From Phycisphaerales bacterium (lineage in GTDB: Bacteria; Planctomycetota; Phycisphaerae; Phycisphaerales; UBA1924), in NCBI GenBank assembly GCA_003511945.1, contig DOJA01000218.1:329-9024 (forward strand): a DNA stretch of 8,696 nucleotides, given 5' to 3'. The position numbers and the translations under genes are program-made. This document shows positions 1 to 6,312 of this stretch, piece after piece; the stretch's first letter is position 1, and each line of letters begins with the position of its first letter. The notes under the pieces were generated by a model. It had not been told where the DNA came from. It worked only from the letters and a program-made list of their open reading frames with translations, and made no database searches.

Positions 1-2
1 AA

Positions 3-26
3 GCGGGGAGCGGGGAGCGGGGAGCG
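3..26. repeat. 7-bp tandem repeat downstream of ftsI
   Basis: The unit GCGGGGA occurs three times in perfect tandem (3-9, 10-16, 17-23), followed by a partial fourth copy (GCG). It lies just after the ftsI stop codon, between that gene and whatever follows beyond the left edge. The array may extend out of the window. It is probably a slippage-generated microsatellite; no function is evident. Confidence 0.7.
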
Positions 27-35
27 AAGAGGGGG

Positions 36-1916
36 TCAGCGCTGCGCGACGGCCTCGAGGGGGGCATCGTCCGCGAGGTCGGGGGGCACGCCCAGGTATT
101 CCAGCGAGCGACGGACGACGCGCCGGACCACGGGGCCTGCGGTCCACGAGCCGTAGTGCTCGCGCCGGGCGATCGGCCCGGGGCCGGGGTCGTCGATCAC
201 GACCAGCACAACGATCCTCGGCGCCTCGGCCGGGGCGGCGGCGATGAAGGACGAGTTGTACTGGTTGAGGAAGTAGCCGCGCCCATCGGGGCGGGCGATG
301 TTGGCGGTGCCGGACTTGCCGAACATGGAGTGGCGGAGGGGCTCCTCGTCCTTGAAGCGGGCGGCGATGCGTGTGTCCATGTTCTCGCCGACCTGGCGCA
401 TCGCTTCGCGGGCCTGGAGGACCACCCACTCGGGCAGGACGCGCTCGCGGACCGCGGCCCGCTGCTCGGCGTCGGTCATCGCGCGGAGCGTCAGCACGGG
501 CATCGTGCCCGCCAGTTCGCCCTCTCGCGCGAACGCGGAGAACGCCCGGACCATCTGGAGCGGGGTCACCGCGACCTCGTACCCGCTGGCGACGCTGGTC
601 TGCGTGTACTTGCTCCAGTCGCGGGCGGAGGTGACCAGGCCGCTCGCCTCGCCCGGGAGCCCGAGGTTGGTCGGCGAGCCGAACCCGAAACGGAGGATGT
701 CGGCGCGGGCGTGGTTGAAGGCCAGGCGCTCGACGCCCTGCACCATGCCGATGTTCGAGGAGTGAACCAGCACCTCGCGCCAGGTCATGGAGGGCTTCTT
801 GACGACATCGCGGACCGCGCGCCCGTAGGCGGTGCGGAACTCGCCGTCGTGGGTGTTGAAGACCTCTGAGACCTTGGCGAGCCCGCGCTCGGTGACGACC
901 GACCACATGAAGCACTTGAAGGTGGAGCCGGGCTCGTAGACATCCTCCACGCAGCGGTTCCGCGCCAGCGCGGGGTGGATGCTGCGCCCGAGGTCGGGGC
1001 GGATGGTGCGGTAGCGGATGGCGTGGTCGATCTCGGCGCGGGCGCCGCGTCTGGGAGGGTCCGAGAGGCCGGGGACCGTGCGGACGATGTCGACCATCGC
1101 GAGCACCTCGCCGGTGCGCGGGTCGATCATCACGAGGCGCCCGCCGGCGGCGTCGGCGTCCTCGACGCCCGCGCGGACCTCGTCCTCCGCGATCTGCTGG
1201 AGCGCCAGGTCGAACGACAGCGACACGCTCTGCCCGCGCTCCGGGGCCTTGTAGCCCGAGGCCTCGACCCACATCGCGCGCCCGCGGGCGTCGCGGACAT
1301 AGTCGAGGTGCCCCGGCACAGGGCGGACCTCCTCGTCGAACTTCCGTTCGGCCCCCAGCAGCCCGGTGTGGTCCACGCCGACCTTGCCGACGATCGACGC
1401 GATGGAGTCGCCCCCGGTCAGTTCGCGCACCGGGCGGACCTCCAGGTAGACCCCGGGCAGGTCGATCCGGCGCGCCAGCTCCACCTGCTCATCGTTCAAG
1501 ACCGGGCCGACGGAGACATAGCGGAGAGGGTCGAGCCCCTCCGCCTCCCGGTCGCGGCTCCGCTGCACGCGGTCCAGGATGCGCTGGGCGACGGCGTCCA
1601 CCTCCCAGCCGGTCGCCTCGGCGATGGGCGCGAGCGTGTCGCCGAAGGGTTCCTTGAGTTCCTTGGGGTCCACAAACAGACGGTGGCCCACGCGCGAGGC
1701 GGCCAGCACCCGCCCGCGCCGATCAAGCAGGTCGCCCCGCGGCGCCAGCTGGCCCCGGCGACTGATGCGGTCCTGGATATGGGCCGAGAGGCGCTCGCCC
1801 GGACGGAGTTGGAGCTGGGCCACCCGCGCCAGCACGCCCCCCAGCGCCAGCGTGACGCCGACCGCCACGCACCACAGCACGACCGCCTGGCGCTCCGGCG
1901 GTGAAACGCGGCTCAC
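36..1916 (-). CDS. ftsI: Division-specific class B penicillin-binding protein (FtsI/PBP3-like transpeptidase)
   Basis: This is a 626-residue membrane-anchored D,D-transpeptidase that cross-links septal peptidoglycan in the periplasm. A short cytoplasmic tail is followed by a transmembrane helix at about residues 11-34, then the R-G-x-(I/L)-x-D-R-x-G-x-x-L-A type motif (about 60-72) that opens the PBP dimerisation domain. The transpeptidase domain carries all three active-site motifs: S331-T-F-K334 in EPGSTFK, S386-S-N388, and K534-S-G-T537. A late H-Y-G-S-W-T-A-G-P motif (587-595) matches the FtsI family. Start is GTG at 1916, overlapping the ftsL stop by four bases (GTGA), with GGAGGG (1923-1928) six bases upstream; translational coupling is likely. 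Oddity: the loop between LAMV (272-275) and EPGS is about 52 residues, versus about 26 in E. coli PBP3. No PASTA domains are visible. FtsI is chosen over the sporulation homologue SpoVD because of ftsL and rsmH next door. Confidence 0.93.
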   Translation of the reverse strand: MSRVSPPERQAVVLWCVAVGVTLALGGVLARVAQLQLRPGERLSAHIQDRISRRGQLAPRGDLLDRRGRVLAASRVGHRLFVDPKELKEPFGDTLAPIAEATGWEVDAVAQRILDRVQRSRDREAEGLDPLRYVSVGPVLNDEQVELARRIDLPGVYLEVRPVRELTGGDSIASIVGKVGVDHTGLLGAERKFDEEVRPVPGHLDYVRDARGRAMWVEASGYKAPERGQSVSLSFDLALQQIAEDEVRAGVEDADAAGGRLVMIDPRTGEVLAMVDIVRTVPGLSDPPRRGARAEIDHAIRYRTIRPDLGRSIHPALARNRCVEDVYEPGSTFKCFMWSVVTERGLAKVSEVFNTHDGEFRTAYGRAVRDVVKKPSMTWREVLVHSSNIGMVQGVERLAFNHARADILRFGFGSPTNLGLPGEASGLVTSARDWSKYTQTSVASGYEVAVTPLQMVRAFSAFAREGELAGTMPVLTLRAMTDAEQRAAVRERVLPEWVVLQAREAMRQVGENMDTRIAARFKDEEPLRHSMFGKSGTANIARPDGRGYFLNQYNSSFIAAAPAEAPRIVVLVVIDDPGPGPIARREHYGSWTAGPVVRRVVRRSLEYLGVPPDLADDAPLEAVAQR

Positions 1917-2227
1917 AGCGCGCCCTCCGCACCCGCCGGGAGCGAGGTGAGCCCGCCGACTTCCGCCGATGAGCGCGGGCCGGGCGAGACCTCCAGCGGG
2001 ATCGGCTGGAGCGGGCCAACCTCCTTCGCCATCTCGCGGAGAGAGTCGGGAGTGATCCGGCGGGCGATGTCAGCGCGGAGGCGCCAGGTGGCCCGTTCGT
2101 CCTGCGCGGCGCGGTCGATGGCCCGCGTCATCTCGTAGACGGCCTGGAGCCGCTGCTGACGGACGACGAGCAATCCCGCCGCGGTCAGGGCGGTCGCGAG
2201 GATCAGGGTGACGACTTTGGCCCGCAT
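1913..2227 (-). CDS. ftsL: FtsL-like bitopic cell-division protein
   Basis: This is a small 104-residue protein with a short cytoplasmic N-terminus, one hydrophobic helix (about residues 4-22), and a charged, helical, probably coiled-coil stretch (about 23-75) followed by a disordered Pro/Gly/Ser tail. This is the FtsL/DivIC architecture: the coiled coil sits in the periplasm, where FtsL forms a complex with FtsB and FtsQ that activates FtsW-FtsI. FtsL sequences are poorly conserved, so the call rests on size, topology and position directly upstream of ftsI. ATG at 2227 has a purine-rich GGGAGGAG (2240-2247) twelve bases upstream, a rather long spacing. The stop codon overlaps the ftsI GTG, a typical arrangement for stoichiometric expression. 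The acidic, proline-containing tail after residue 75 is not typical of short FtsL proteins and could be a clade-specific addition. Confidence 0.75.
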   Translation of the reverse strand: MRAKVVTLILATALTAAGLLVVRQQRLQAVYEMTRAIDRAAQDERATWRLRADIARRITPDSLREMAKEVGPLQPIPLEVSPGPRSSAEVGGLTSLPAGAEGAL

Positions 2228-2296
2228 CGGTCTGCCCGACTCCTCCCGCCCGCGGCTCGCCCGGCAAGCACGCTGGACGGACCCAGGGGGCTCGAT

Positions 2297-3235
2297 TCAG
2301 CGCGAGGGGATCTTCAGGACCATGCCGCTCTTGATGTCGTCGGCGTCTTCGAGCTTGTCGGGGTTGGCCTTCACGATGTCCGCGGTGCGCCTGCTTGAGC
2401 CGAGCAGGCGCTGCGCGATCTCGCCAAGCGTGTCGCCCTCCTGCACGGTGTAGGTCGTGGCGCCTCTGGGCGGATCGGCGGGGAACGCCGGCTTCAGGCC
2501 CGGCTTCGTCGCTGCGGGAACCACTGAAGTCGCGGGCAGGGCGCCCGTCTCGCGGCGCGGGATGCGGATGCTGCCGCCCACGCGGAGGCCTCCTCCGGGC
2601 GCGAGACGGTCCTTATTGAGTGCCGCCAGTTCCGTGTGCCGGTGCCCGTTGCCCAGGAACCGCTCGGCGAGCTTCCAGAGGGAGTCCCCGGGCTTCACGG
2701 TGTACAGCTCGAATGAGGGCGGCGCCGAACCCGATGCTCGCTCCGGCTGCGCGGGCTGGCCCGCGGCGGGCGTCTCGAGAACGCGTCCAGGCGTCGGACG
2801 AGCGTCGGGGTGGTCGCTGGGGCCGACGGAGGGGTGCCCCATCACGAGCATGGCTGGAGCGTCGGTCTGCATGGCGGCGGGCGGGGTCTGCCCGTTGCGA
2901 AGATCGTTCACCGCGCCGTTCACCTGGTCTCGCAGCCACTCCAGCCCCGAGCGATCGAGGGTGGGTTCGGCCGACGCGAGCGAGGGCTCCGAGGTCAGGG
3001 GCGACGCCGCGATCTGCTCAACCGGGTCGGGGCGCCCCTCCGAATCGACCAGCACGAGCGACGGGTCCTCGCCGGGCGTTTCCGTCAGTCCCAGCGGGTC
3101 CAAGGGCGTGCGTGCCGGCTCCGCGTCGGCCAGCGGGGCGGTCCTCGACTTCGAGAAGTGGTCGGAGATGAGCACCCCGACAATGAGGACGACGGCAAAG
3201 CCGAGGATCAGACTGATCTTGTGCTCGCGGGTCAT
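2297..3235 (-). CDS. Membrane-anchored protein with two LysM peptidoglycan-binding domains
   Basis: This is a 312-residue protein of unassigned name. Residues 7-24 form an N-terminal transmembrane helix with a short basic cytoplasmic end, so the rest should lie in the periplasm. Residues 30-175 are Pro/Ala/Ser/Glu-rich and look like a disordered spacer, apart from a short predicted helix near 94-113. Two LysM domains follow: residues 177-226 (Y-T-V-K-P-G-D-S-L-W-K-L-A, ending R-I-P-R) and 261-310 (Y-T-V-Q-E-G-D-T-L-G-E-I-A, ending L-K-I-P-S). LysM binds GlcNAc-containing glycans such as peptidoglycan. No hydrolase or amidase domain is visible. ATG at 3235 has AAGGA (3244-3248) eight bases upstream. 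The gene sits between rsmH and ftsL in the dcw cluster, co-directional with both, suggesting a septal or wall-tethering role; that role is inference. It may have its own promoter in the 127-base gap before it. Confidence 0.88.
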   Translation of the reverse strand: MTREHKISLILGFAVVLIVGVLISDHFSKSRTAPLADAEPARTPLDPLGLTETPGEDPSLVLVDSEGRPDPVEQIAASPLTSEPSLASAEPTLDRSGLEWLRDQVNGAVNDLRNGQTPPAAMQTDAPAMLVMGHPSVGPSDHPDARPTPGRVLETPAAGQPAQPERASGSAPPSFELYTVKPGDSLWKLAERFLGNGHRHTELAALNKDRLAPGGGLRVGGSIRIPRRETGALPATSVVPAATKPGLKPAFPADPPRGATTYTVQEGDTLGEIAQRLLGSSRRTADIVKANPDKLEDADDIKSGMVLKIPSR

Positions 3236-3347
3236 CGGGCGCGTCCTTGCGGCCGTGTGGCGGGCGGCGGGGTGAGTGGTGCGGGGGAGGTCCGTCCGTG
3301 GAGAGCCAAGTCGCGGGCGGGCGCTGGGGGGCGCCGATCGCGGCGGA

Positions 3348-3353
3348 GTTATA
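3348..3353 (-). promoter_or_regulatory. Candidate extended -10 element upstream of the LysM-ftsL-ftsI genes
   Basis: On the minus strand the sequence TGGTATAAC lies just after the rsmH stop codon. It matches the extended -10 pattern TG-N-TATAAT in all but the last base and is one of very few AT-rich spots in the region. No good -35 hexamer is placed 16-18 bases upstream (TTGATC is present but only seven bases away). If used, it would give a leader of about 100 bases before the LysM gene. The rest of the 3236-3362 gap is GC-rich and shows no other clear signal. Confidence 0.35.
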
Positions 3354-3362
3354 CCAAACCGA

Positions 3363-4430
3363 TCAACTCGTGAGCCGCACGGCGCGAAGTTTCGCGGAGC
3401 GCGAGCGGGGATTGAGGCGTTGCTCGTCCGGGGACGGCGCGACGGGGTGCTTGGCGAGGTGCTCGCCGAGGCCGCGATGGACCAGTTCTGCGAACGCGTG
3501 CTTCACCAATCGGTCCTCGAGAGAGTGAAAACTGATCACAACGATCCGCACCCCGCGCCCGCTCCGGGCAAGCCACGAGCCGCCCGGCGCGATCCCCGGA
3601 CCGGAGGCCACCCGCGTGACCGACTCGAGCAGGGAGCGGAGCGCGCCCAGCTCGTCGTTCACCGCGATGCGCAGGGCCTGGAAGGTGCGCGTCGCGGGAT
3701 GGATCCGTCCGGAGGGCCGACCGGGTGGCCCCCCGGGTGGCCCCCCGGGTGGCCCCCCGGGGGAGGGGCCGGAGGGCCGACTGTGAGCACGACCGGACCC
3801 GCCGAGGGCGTCGGAAACGACCTTGGCGAGCCGGCCGGTGGTTTCTATCGGAGCAAGGGCCCGCTCCGCGACAAGTTTCGACGCGATCCGCCGGGCCTGG
3901 CGCTCCTCCCCGAAGTCACGGAGGATCTCCGCCAGCTCGCCCTCCGGGAGGGTGTTCACGAGGCGTGCCGCGGTCACGGGAGCATCCGGATCGAGCCGCA
4001 TGTCGAGCGGGCCGTCGCGCATGAACGAGAACCCGCGGGAGGCGTCGTCCATCTGGGACGAGGCGAATCCCAGGTCCAGCAGCACCGCGTCCGCGGCCAG
4101 CCCCAGTTCGACCAGTCGCCGGGGAAGTTCGGCGAAGTTGCCCCGGACCGTCGTGACCGAGGGGGCATCGGGCGCCGAGCGCACGACCGCCCCCGCCCGC
4201 GCCAGATTCGTGGGGTCCAGGTCGTTCAGCACGATCCGCCCGGTCGGGCCGACGCAGGGCGCCAGCGCGGCGGCGTGTCCGCCCAACCCGGCGGTGCAAT
4301 CGACAACCGTCTCCCCCGGCTGGGGCGAGAGAAGGGCCACAACCTCGCGCAGCAGGACGGGGACATGGCCCGGCGCGGGCGGGGCGACCTCCGGATGGGC
4401 ATCGGAACCGGGGGCGGGGACGGAGGTCAT
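3363..4430 (-). CDS. rsmH: 16S rRNA (cytosine(1402)-N4)-methyltransferase RsmH (MraW)
   Basis: RsmH uses S-adenosylmethionine to methylate N4 of C1402 in the 16S rRNA decoding centre, and is by long convention the first or second gene of dcw clusters. The 355-residue protein has the family signatures in order: H22-V-P-V-L-L, the SAM-binding D-C-T-A-G-L-G-G-H (44-52), L-D-L-G-F-A-S-S-Q (118-126), R-G-F-S-F (132-136), P-L-D-M-R (141-145), T-R-T-F-Q-A-L-R-I-x-V-N (247-258), I-S-F-H-S-L-E-D-R (299-307) and N-P-R-S-R-S-A-K-L-R (340-349). It is longer than the usual roughly 310 residues because of a 20-residue N-terminal extension and a Gly/Pro-rich insert at about 211-241, encoded by a 12-bp tandem repeat. 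ATG at 4430 is the only reasonable start; I see no Shine-Dalgarno sequence. The divergent sppA begins 40 bases away. Confidence 0.96.
   Translation of the reverse strand: MTSVPAPGSDAHPEVAPPAPGHVPVLLREVVALLSPQPGETVVDCTAGLGGHAAALAPCVGPTGRIVLNDLDPTNLARAGAVVRSAPDAPSVTTVRGNFAELPRRLVELGLAADAVLLDLGFASSQMDDASRGFSFMRDGPLDMRLDPDAPVTAARLVNTLPEGELAEILRDFGEERQARRIASKLVAERALAPIETTGRLAKVVSDALGGSGRAHSRPSGPSPGGPPGGPPGGPPGRPSGRIHPATRTFQALRIAVNDELGALRSLLESVTRVASGPGIAPGGSWLARSGRGVRIVVISFHSLEDRLVKHAFAELVHRGLGEHLAKHPVAPSPDEQRLNPRSRSAKLRAVRLTS
3709..3781. repeat. 12-bp tandem repeat within rsmH, flanked by a 13-bp direct repeat
   Basis: The unit CCGGGTGGCCCC occurs three times in perfect tandem (3721-3732, 3733-3744, 3745-3756), with a degenerate continuation to about 3770. 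A 13-base direct repeat, CCGGAGGGCCGAC, lies on both sides (3709-3721 and 3769-3781). Read on the minus strand the array encodes G-G-P-P three times (residues 225-236 of RsmH), so it preserves the frame. This looks like slippage expansion in a surface loop of the methyltransferase. Confidence 0.85.
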
Positions 4431-4470
4431 CGTGCCCGAACGCTATCGCCCGGAGGGGTAGCATGCGAAC
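4431..4470. promoter_or_regulatory. 40-bp divergent spacer between rsmH and sppA
   Basis: The two start codons are separated by only 40 bases, so any promoters must overlap each other or lie inside the opposing coding region. I see no convincing -35/-10 pair. A purine-rich GGAGGGG (4452-4458) could serve sppA, though it sits twelve bases from the ATG. A perfect palindrome GCATGC is at 4461-4466. An ATG at 4463 opens a three-codon frame (ATG CGA ACA TGA) whose stop overlaps the sppA start. Confidence 0.4.
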
Positions 4471-5514
4471 ATGAGCGAAACTCCTCCCCGGCGGTGGTTG
4501 GCGGTCGCCTTGCTCGGGGTGTGCGCGATCGGGGCCACGGGGTGCCTGCCGAGCCGCGTCGTCATCGATCTGGCGCCGGGGGACGGCCGACTGGTCGAGA
4601 CCGTGGTGCTCGCCGACGCCGGGGCGGGGGGTTCCGGCCCGAAGATCGCGCTCATCGATGTCACCGGCCTGATCTCCCACACACCGGGAGGCGGGCTGAT
4701 CGCCGGGCGCGCGAGCGCAGTGGATTCGCTCGTCGCGCGCCTGGCGAAGGCGGAACAGGACCCCTTGGTGCGCGCGGTCGTCCTGCGGGTCAACTCCCCG
4801 GGCGGCACCGTGGCCGCCAGCGAGACCGTCTACCACGAGGTGCGCCGCTTCCGCCAGGCCACGAGCAAGCCGGTGGTGGTGTCCATGGCGGAGGTGGCGG
4901 CATCGGGCGGGTACTACTTGTCCCTGGCCGCCGACCGGATCGTCGCCCAGCCGACGACCATCACCGGGTCGATCGGCGTGATCCTGCAGACCGTGAACTT
5001 CTCGCAGGGCATGGCCCGGCTGGGGATCGAGGCCCGCGCGGTGACCAGCGGCCCGAACAAGGACCTTGCCAACCCGCTCACGCCCGCGCGCGAGGGACAC
5101 TACGGGATCCTGCAGGGGCAGGTGGACGAGTTCTACGCCTCGTTCCGTGCGCTCGTGCTCGAGCGCCGGCCCGCGTTGAGCCCCGCGGACGCGCAGTGGG
5201 CGACGGACGGGCGTGTCATGACCGGCGCGCGCGCCCACGAGGCCGGACTGGTCGACGAACTGGGCGGCGTGCGCGATGCCTTCGCCTCCGCGCGGCGTCT
5301 GGCGGGAGTGGAACGGGCGCGGCTGGTGAAGTACCACGCGCAGGGCGCTGAGCCGCGATCGCCCTACAGCACCACCGGCCCCACCGTGCCGCCGAGCGCT
5401 GCGGGCGGTACGGAGATCAACATGATCCAGCTGAACCTGCCCGAAGGACTGCTGCCGACGGCGGGCTTCTACTATGTCTGGACGCCGGGGATCGAGGGCC
5501 TGCCCGGGCGGTGA
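4471..5514 (+). CDS. sppA: Signal peptide peptidase SppA, S49 serine protease, probably a lipoprotein
   Basis: SppA-type proteases cleave leftover signal peptides and other membrane-bound fragments at the outer face of the inner membrane, using a Ser-Lys dyad. The 347-residue protein has a hydrophobic leader (about 9-24) ending in A-T-G-C25, a permissive lipobox, so it is probably a lipoprotein rather than a transmembrane protein. The S49 core spans about 57-285: R-V-N-S-P-G-G (106-112), the nucleophile S145 in A-A-S-G-G-Y-Y, I-T-G-S-I-G-V (164-170), and the likely general base K197 in S-G-P-N-K-D. The single-domain length corresponds to the short B. subtilis type, not the duplicated E. coli enzyme. 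A tail of about 60 residues (288-347), ending in an aromatic F-Y-Y-V-W-T-P segment, has no function I recognise. An OmpH-like gene follows 43 bases downstream, probably in the same operon. Confidence 0.92.
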   Translation: MSETPPRRWLAVALLGVCAIGATGCLPSRVVIDLAPGDGRLVETVVLADAGAGGSGPKIALIDVTGLISHTPGGGLIAGRASAVDSLVARLAKAEQDPLVRAVVLRVNSPGGTVAASETVYHEVRRFRQATSKPVVVSMAEVAASGGYYLSLAADRIVAQPTTITGSIGVILQTVNFSQGMARLGIEARAVTSGPNKDLANPLTPAREGHYGILQGQVDEFYASFRALVLERRPALSPADAQWATDGRVMTGARAHEAGLVDELGGVRDAFASARRLAGVERARLVKYHAQGAEPRSPYSTTGPTVPPSAAGGTEINMIQLNLPEGLLPTAGFYYVWTPGIEGLPGR

Positions 5515-5546
5515 GCCGCGCGGCGGGCGCAGGCGAGAACACGATG

Positions 5547-5552
5547 AAGGAG
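5547..5552 (+). promoter_or_regulatory. Shine-Dalgarno site fixing the OmpH-like start
   Basis: AAGGAG lies five bases before the ATG at 5558. The reading frame is open further upstream, to 5474 inside sppA, but that extension is basic, lacks a ribosome-binding site, and would bury the signal peptide. The site therefore decides for 5558. Confidence 0.85.
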
Positions 5553-5557
5553 TCCTC

Positions 5558-6190
5558 ATGCGCGCAGGCGAACGGGTGCTGGTCTACGGCGGCTTGGTAT
5601 TGGCGGTGGCGCTGGGGCTGCGGGCGTCGGTCGTGAGCCCGGCGCTGGCGCGCGCCCCCCGGGAGGCCGGGGGAGGACGCGAGGCGCCGGCGCCCGTCAT
5701 CGCGGTCTGCGCGGTCAACCCGCTCGTCGACGACCTGATGGACTCCGACCGGTTCAAGCCGGACCGCGAGGAGCTTGAGAAGACGCTCCGCGAGGAACTG
5801 CTGGAGCCGATCAACGAGGAACTGGGCAAGTTGCAGAAGGACTCGGAAGCCGTGGACCGCAGCAACGAGGACGAGGTCCGCAAGCTGCGCGACCGCTATG
5901 TGGAACTGCAGCGCGAGGGCGCGCGCCGCCAGGGCGAGATCGCGCGCCGGGTCGAGGAGAAGGTCGCCGCCCAGCTCGTCGAGTGCTACGGGCTGGTCAG
6001 AGAGTCGGCCATCGACATCGCGGAGGACCTGGGCTTCAACTACCTGCTGGCGTCGACCGGGGCCGACGAGGAACTGGAGAAGGAGACGGTCGTCGCCCTG
6101 ACCCGGGACATGTCCAACCGCCCGGTGTTGCTCTCGCCCAAGGGGACGGACATCACCGAGGATGTGCGCGTGGACCTGAAGCTGAAATAG
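5558..6190 (+). CDS. OmpH/Skp-like periplasmic coiled-coil protein
   Basis: This 210-residue exported protein resembles the OmpH/Skp family, whose trimeric periplasmic chaperones hold unfolded outer-membrane proteins between coiled-coil arms. A signal peptide covers residues 1-31, with a hydrophobic core at 8-21 and a plausible A-L-A cleavage site at 29-31. After a short linker, a beta strand I-A-V-C-A-V-N (48-54) corresponds to the family's first strand. A long, highly charged helical region (about 68-155) forms the coiled-coil arms, and N-Y-L-L-A-S-T (161-167) plus the terminal D-I-T-E-D-V-R-V-D-L segment complete the body domain. Length is somewhat above E. coli Skp (161 residues including signal). 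Skp usually sits beside bamA; here it follows sppA, so it may serve envelope quality control. The symbol is left blank because true Skp function cannot be read from sequence alone. The stop is TAG. Confidence 0.82.
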   Translation: MRAGERVLVYGGLVLAVALGLRASVVSPALARAPREAGGGREAPAPVIAVCAVNPLVDDLMDSDRFKPDREELEKTLREELLEPINEELGKLQKDSEAVDRSNEDEVRKLRDRYVELQREGARRQGEIARRVEEKVAAQLVECYGLVRESAIDIAEDLGFNYLLASTGADEELEKETVVALTRDMSNRPVLLSPKGTDITEDVRVDLKLK

Positions 6191-6257
6191 GGCCGGCAGG
6201 AGACGGCGTGAGCCCTCGCGCGAAGAACCGCTCGCAGAGCGACCTCCCCTCCTCGGT

Positions 6258-6289
6258 GGGACGGGCGGCCCGCCCGTCTCTCCCGTCCC
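6258..6289. terminator. Alternative GC-rich hairpins between convergent ompH-like gene and lipB
   Basis: Two inverted repeats share their left arm. GACGGGCGG (6260-6268) pairs perfectly with CCGCCCGTC (6270-6278); since only one base separates the arms, the innermost pairs would open to form a loop. GGGACGGG (6258-6265) pairs perfectly with CCCGTCCC (6282-6289). Only one can form at a time. The site lies between two convergent genes, where a bidirectional terminator is expected, but no U-tract follows on either strand, so intrinsic termination is uncertain. It may instead be a dispersed palindromic repeat. Confidence 0.45.
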
Positions 6290-6312
6290 GCTTCAAGCCA
6301 TTCTGAGCGGCT

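Noticed and set aside
156..1904. Several plus-strand open frames opposite ftsI
   Set aside because: They are antisense shadows caused by high GC content; ftsI carries all catalytic motifs on the other strand.
3320..3335. Small inverted repeat GGCGC/GCGCC after rsmH as a terminator
   Set aside because: The stem is only five pairs with a six-base loop and no U-tract. It is expected by chance at this GC content.
3721..3770. Possible CRISPR-like array
   Set aside because: The units are contiguous 12-bp repeats without spacers and lie inside rsmH; no cas genes are nearby.
3276..5351. A long plus-strand open frame of 691 codons crossing rsmH and sppA
   Set aside because: It runs antisense to rsmH and out of frame with sppA, both of which carry clear family motifs. 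Its translation is Arg/Gly/Pro-rich with no domain, as expected from a shadow frame in GC-rich DNA.
5474..5557. Upstream ATG for the OmpH-like gene inside the sppA 3' end
   Set aside because: It would add 28 basic residues before the signal peptide and lacks a ribosome-binding site, while AAGGAG is ideally placed for 5558.
3916..5559. A minus-strand frame of 547 codons opposite sppA
   Set aside because: It is antisense to sppA and out of frame with rsmH, and its translation shows no recognisable motif.
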